From Antedon mediterranea (Eukaryota > Echinodermata > Crinoidea > Comatulida > Antedonidae), in contig NC_092679.1 in the NCBI RefSeq assembly GCF_964355755.1, positions 24,180,432-24,244,431 on the forward strand: DNA of 64,000 bases, written 5' to 3'. Below are positions 58,829 to 64,000 of this stretch, one piece after another. Every line of letters begins with the position of its first letter. Position 1 is the stretch's first letter. A program made the position numbers and the translations under genes. The notes under the pieces were generated by a model. It was not told the origin of the DNA. It did not search any database and saw only the letters and a program-made list of their open reading frames with translations.

Positions 58829-59439
58829 CTTTATACAGGAATTTGTTAGTTGGGTATTGTACGAGAGTGACAACTTGTTAAAAATAAGTAAATTTTCGTG
58901 CGTACAGTAGTTATCTACTGATATCTACATGTATTGTTTCATATATAATTCTCATTTAAATCAATATCGACTTGTGCGTGTGTAATAATAAAGCATCATA
59001 TTATTTTCTTGTTTTTTAAATATGTGTGTACAAAATAAATATTAATACACGTTGAAACACATTAATATTCTGAGAGAAACATTACAATAATAATGCTTGG
59101 CCTAGATTAACCTTAATACTTTCTCTCATCAATACGGTTAAAGACTCCTTATAGATGCACCGTCACTCGTCAGCTGTACAATTACCATATAAAATGAATA
59201 CAATTCCTTATTCATGTGCATTTTAAATATCTCGTTTATATTTCTGAAGAGTCCGGTGTATTGGTTAATCTCAAGGACCCTTAGGGTGTTATAGTGCTAA
59301 TAATGAAAATATATAACCATAAATAATAAATGTTTAGATAATAAAACGGAAGTAGGTGGGATCCTAGAAAGATATTGGATCTTGAATTGTGTCTGCCTGA
59401 GACATCGCACAGAAAATTAACAAAAACGACTAATTGCTA

Positions 59440-59790
59440 CGAAAATGAATTCTGGAAAACCCCAACTTACATAAATGTGTTATTAGATTAACACAATTGT
59501 GCCTTAGTTCAAAGGAACACAATTCCTTACAAATAGACCGGAACAAAAACACGAAATGGAAAAACCCATTTATGCATGAGACAACAATAAATAGAATTCT
59601 TAATAAACGCTTCAGAATTAATAAACTCGTGACAGTATTATCCATATTGCACTTTGATTGATAATTGATTGATACATACATTGTAATTTTATCTAATGTA
59701 TGATGATTGTAAATGTTTTGATGGTTTTACAATTTTTCCATGTACACATTTTTTATATGGAACAAATAAAGATTTGATTTGATTTTTGAA
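59440..59790 (+). mobile_element. Probable LINE 3' end
   Basis: An open frame of about 70 codons (including NTKWKNPFMHETTINRILNK) ends in a TGA at about 59659. It is followed by an AT-rich UTR and AACAAATAAAGATTTGATT, a polyadenylation signal plus simple-repeat tail typical of LINEs. The protein piece is too diverged to name the clade. Confidence 0.45.
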
Positions 59791-60109
59791 TTCACGTGTG
59801 AGCATAATGTTATTGTTATCTTTGAAATATATGATATTTTAAACTATTTAAAGATGAAATAAATTTAAACTTAGTCATATCATTGTTTTTGTTTTCTTTA
59901 TAGATTCATTATTGATTAAAAACAAAATAATTGACTCGGTATTAATGAAACATTTATCCTGGATCTCAATTGGACAAGATTCGCCTCAGAAAAAAATCCG
60001 TTTGTATAATGGACTATCTTAATAATTAGAATAACTTGCTTTTTAATCTGAAGTAAACAGAAATATTTCTTAAAAGAGAACCGAAGACACAACAATCTTC
60101 ATTGTGACT

Positions 60110-60485
60110 GCTTGCACTACCAATGTTATGGAAAACTACTGCTACCGCGTACACAGAAATCATGTGTTTTGTACAGTTAGTTTTAAATGTGCTCTTAAAA
60201 CACATCTTTTTAATTAAGAGTTTGATTAAAACATTTGATTTATTTTATATTGTATGACATTTTTAACATACATTTTAAAATCGTTTTACATTGTTTTTAA
60301 AAGTTTTAATTATTGTAGTATCAATAGTTTCTATTGTCATCATGGATCTTTATGGTATTTGAATTTGCTTTCTAAAGTTGTTTTAATACTTATAATGGTT
60401 TTGTACATGATGTACTTCACCTATGAGCAATCATTGATTGGATATGGCGCATTATAAATTATTTTATTATTTATTATTATAATAA
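60110..60485 (+). mobile_element. LINE 3' end (CR1/L2-like tail)
   Basis: The short frame ends VSFKCALKTHLFN and a stop near 60213, like the FKxxLKTHLF end of CR1/L2-type reverse transcriptases. The 3' UTR finishes GGCGCATTATAAATTATTTT with short TTATTA repeats, the usual tail of such elements. Truncated and inactive. Confidence 0.65.
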
Positions 60486-61122
60486 TTAGGATAATTATCA
60501 TCCTCAATACTGTTAGCCTATATTTAACCCACTGCCGTGTGAAAATTTCTCCAAGTTGATCTCTCACTCTTTTTGTTTGTGCCTCACAGTGTTTCTTAGT
60601 GACAGCTTTTAAATGATGATAATAAACTTAAACAGTCATTTTATATTTAGATTGGTATATGCCTATTACATTTGCAATTGTTATTTGTGAAATTGTGAAA
60701 TAACTGAAACCGAAACTGAAACATTCGCTACAGCGAAGAGAGATTTCTCACGGTACAGATTTTTTCCTTTGTTAAAAATTCATTGTAGGCCTATTATTTA
60801 GTTACAACCCTGCGTGTTATATTAGTGCACGGTTTGTATAACATTGATTAGAACCTTTTTAATCAATAGATTGCATAATGACTTTAAAAAACAGCTATAA
60901 ACACACATATTTAAAGTAATAACAGGTGATTGCTCTTTTGTTACTTATTTTAAAGAAAAATTATGCTTTGTTAAAGCGTCAGTTCATTGGTTGTAAAAAG
61001 TCAAAATTTCAACATGCTAAATATAATCATTCTGGAAATATTATGTCATTGCAGTGTATGTCGAACAACGCACAAGTTCAAACAAAATATTAAGTACACA
61101 TCTAGTACAAGTATTTTTAATG

Positions 61123-63877
61123 ATGTTTATTTGGTTTATATTTATTCCGTTTGCTCACTACGCTGTATCTGCTCCTCATTCAGGAGGGTAAGGAAAGTCA
61201 TTTTTTATTTACAATCATTCATTTAATTTTCTTGAATTTAAAAGTTATAGGCCTACTTACACTGTGTGTGTTCTTAGATTATAATACTCTCAGGGAGTAA
61301 TCAATTGTATTGATAAATGAGAAAATTCATTACTAAAATAAACTATTTCTTCTTATTGACTCATGAACGAAATGTATATTATCTGTAATTATAATATTAA
61401 CCAATAATGTGATGAAAACTTCCTGAAACCTATGGTTTACATTGAGGCAAAAGGGCATGTATCTACTGACTAACATGTCACCGTAGATTTATTCTGAAGT
61501 TTCATTTGGTGTATAATGAGACTTGGTCTACAACAACATAATCCGGATGCTACCACTCATGCAGGTGTTTCACTATTACCGGTAGAAGAGGCCTATTCTG
61601 ACACCAGAACCAAATCGTGTTTGCTATAAGCCTAAGTGGACTAAAAACACTAAGACAAAAGTCTACATACTATTTAAAAAAAAATATTAATTTGTAGTTA
61701 TTAGATGATAATGTAATGTTTCCTTTATTTATATTTGCTCAAAAACTATACAAAACGATATAATAGCACTCTTTATCCGATTTTTGTTAAAAAAAATAGG
61801 CCTATTGCAATAGAAAAAATAAAGCCCTCTTGACCATGTTATAATAAGGTCTTTCACTGTTTGTATTACCATCCTCCATGTTTTATGATGATTTTATACC
61901 TCAACTTCTGTTTACCATTCCATTCTATTGGCTGTCTCAGGTAGTAGGCAACATGGAATCGGAATCTAACGTAGGCCTACCAATAGTTCAAATGGTATGA
62001 TGTCTGCAATTCCGCGATCAAATCACGGTTTTGGTTTTCCTCATTCTCACTGTTTACAATCCACAAGATATATATATATATATGTAGACTTGGATTTATT
62101 GTGTATTTACCTATAGAGTGCAAAAACACGCTTTATACTTTCTGAATACTTAGTGACAATGTCTGCAGTAGCGCAGTATCTACTCTACATTCACGGCAAG
62201 TGTCTTACTCCGTCTCTCGTCAAACATCATCTCAGACGAAGTGTGGCTTTCTTAGTTGGGGCCGATGCACGGAGTATAGGTAATAACATCTATTTTGCTC
62301 TCACTTGAATCAATTGATTCATTTAATGCCAAGAAAGGATTCAAAATTGATAACAAATGTTGATATGTTTATAAGTGACAGGTGCATTTAAAAGGCATAG
62401 ATAGTGAAACAATAACCCAACTACATAGAGGCTGTTTAACAATACTGAGTACAATACAATTTTATCATCAAAACAATTAATTTTAATAGCCGGCAATATA
62501 GCGTGGCATATCGCAGAGAGTACTACCGTGTATACTCGACAAATTACTTTTGCTGTACGGGTTGGGCCGAAGATGGACAAGGAGGATGTCCAATCGGTAA
62601 GTAAATCTTTGCTACAGCTAATTTTGATAAACAGTTTATAAATAGATTAACAATAGATATTAAATAAATTTATAATGATTTGTTTACAATGCTTATACAG
62701 CCATATGTACAACAAACTGTGGTAGTGGAGGGGAATGCGTTTCTCCAGACGTTTGTTCTTGCTTCTCTGGATTTGAAGGATCACGCTGTAGTAGTAAGTT
62801 ACTTTTAAAATATATGTTACTATTTACTAAAAAAAAAATACACATTACTATTTTGTTATTGTTTTCTTGAAACTTTGTAATTTCTGACTCCATAATTAAT
62901 TAGTAGGCCCCAAAGCATATTAATACCGCACAGTAATGTTAGGACTATTGTTCACAATAATAACATATTACAGAGATTCGTACAGTAAAATCAAATAACG
63001 CTTTATATTGATTTCTAATTTTCTTGATTGAACTAATGTGTGAAGATAATACAATACACACAGCCCTAACAAAAGGTAGGCCTAAATTAAGTAGATTGAA
63101 CCTCATTTTGCACCCCTTGTAAGTGGATTCCCATAACGGAAAAATTTCTAAAAACATCTCTTAAACTAATACGGCCAGTTTTATTTTGCAGTAAGCCTAC
63201 ATTATGATTTTATGTGTGTTAATTTACCTCCAGTAAGCGGTAAACAAGTGTTTAGTGTACGCTTGGGAGAAGTTTAAACTGTATTTCTTTATAATTACAG
63301 ACATTAATGAATGTTTAGAAAACAATGGAGGGTGTCAGCAAAGTTGTATTGATACCCTAGGAAGCTTTTATTGTCAATGTTACACTGGCTACGTAGAGGC
63401 AAACAACGAATGCATAGGTAGCCTAACATATATATTCAAACTATAAGATAACATGTTCTTCTATGTTTCATCATTCTGACATAATTTGTTGGGTTCCCAA
63501 AAAAGAGAGGTTATTTTCCATGTTTTTTACAGTAAACTTTTAAACATAAGTTTCTAGCATACTATTCATTCATTTATAAACAACAAATGTATCAAGGAAT
63601 TCATAATCAGGTAATAGAAAAACCTGTTTTAAATACAAAAAAAGTGTTAGTTTTGTGAAAAGAAATAAGATTGATATCCATTGCTTTGAATGAAGTAATT
63701 GTTGGAGAATAATTAACATAAGTTGGTAAGTTATTCCATATTTTAGTGCCATATTTTAACATCAGTTTCACTTGTCTGTATTAGCTACGTGCAATTTGCC
63801 ATGTATTCACGGAGAGTGTACATCACCAGATTATTGTGATTGTGAAACTAATTATGTGGGGTCAACTTGTGACGATT
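61123..63877 (+). CDS. EMI/EGF-repeat secreted protein, 5' six exons (continues off window)
   Basis: Exons 61123-61187, 62154-62279, 62490-62596, 62701-62793, 63301-63417, 63785-63877. All have GT-AG borders with compatible phases. Exon 1 is a signal peptide ([17 protein letters not shown]). Exons 2-3 form an EMI domain: it opens GDNVCSSAV, contains SWGRCTEYR and ends [16 protein letters not shown]. Exon 4 is an EGF domain ([19 protein letters not shown]), exon 5 a calcium-binding EGF ([26 protein letters not shown]) and exon 6 another EGF ([18 protein letters not shown]). SP-EMI-EGF-cbEGF is the layout of EGFL7/8, but the further EGF after the cbEGF favours a longer MEGF6-type protein. Likely an extracellular matrix or adhesion protein. 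The join from exon 4 to 5 gives NINEC rather than DINEC, so a small missed exon between them is possible. Confidence 0.85.
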
Positions 63878-64000
63878 GTAAGTATTTTTGCTGACTTTAT
63901 GTTACACAAACAACCTTTGTGTTCTCTTCTTTATTGTATCAAACAAAAAACAATTTAATACAAAAGGTAGCCAAGATATAGCCGAAGCTAATCAAGCTTG

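Larger units (their letters stand above)
58829..61122. other. Intergenic region between gene B and the EMI/EGF gene
   Basis: Gene B's upstream flank at the left, including the ATGCACCGTCACTC block near 59155 that is shared with gene A's flank. Two plus-strand LINE 3' ends (59440-59790, 60110-60485) lie in the middle, and the EMI/EGF gene's upstream flank is at the right. No other gene was recognised. Confidence 0.5.

Overview
Eukaryotic nuclear DNA, AT-rich (roughly two thirds A+T by eye), with intron-split genes, GT-AG introns mostly in phase 1, and many degenerate transposable elements. The gene content (leishmanolysin-like protease, UNC5CL-like ZU5/UPA/death-domain protein, F-type-lectin/LamG proteins, a CUB/MAM/ZP receptor, an EMI/EGF protein), 5S-rRNA-derived and tRNA-derived SINEs and abundant TAGGCCTA palindromes suggest a marine invertebrate deuterostome, plausibly an echinoderm. 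That placement is inference.

Layout, left to right. 1-8208 (-): ten 5' exons of a leishmanolysin-like M8 metalloprotease (LMLN), continuing off the left edge. One of its introns carries, on the opposite strand, an intronless Ig-like secreted/GPI-type gene (3055-4107) and a decayed tandem copy of it. 10449-14189 (-): complete five-exon UNC5CL-like gene (TM-ZU5-UPA-death). 15987-16777 (-): class A GPCR pseudogene lacking TM4 and most of TM5. 19962-25269 (-): gene A, signal peptide-F-type lectin (F5/8C-like)-LamG-PAN-like. 26171 to 37377 or further (-): gene C, a type I membrane receptor with Ig-CUB-MAM-Thr/Ser linker-ZP-TM. 54162-58828 (-): gene B, the paralogue of gene A with the same six-exon structure. 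61123-63877 (+): 5' part of an EMI/EGF-repeat protein running off the right edge.

The outstanding feature is 37325-51268: 249 head-to-tail copies of a 56-bp unit with no length change anywhere. Read on the minus strand, each unit is a signal-peptide exon: an ATG, 16 codons (MCYSTLLLLYCVSYAT), one extra G, and a GTAAGA splice donor. The array lies directly upstream of gene C's Ig exon. The phase-1 donor matches the Ig exon's phase, and one unit plus the twelve downstream exons gives an exact 820-residue reading frame. It therefore looks like an amplified first exon: up to 249 copies of a start codon, leader peptide and 5' splice site feeding one receptor gene. Point variants are shared between blocks about 99 units (5,544 bp) apart, so the array also grew by multi-kilobase duplication.

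Genes A, C and B all run on the minus strand and encode secreted or cell-surface recognition proteins built from phase-1 domain exons, so the region resembles a shuffling neighbourhood of extracellular lectin/receptor genes. Everything is read from sequence; no alignments or RNA data were available.
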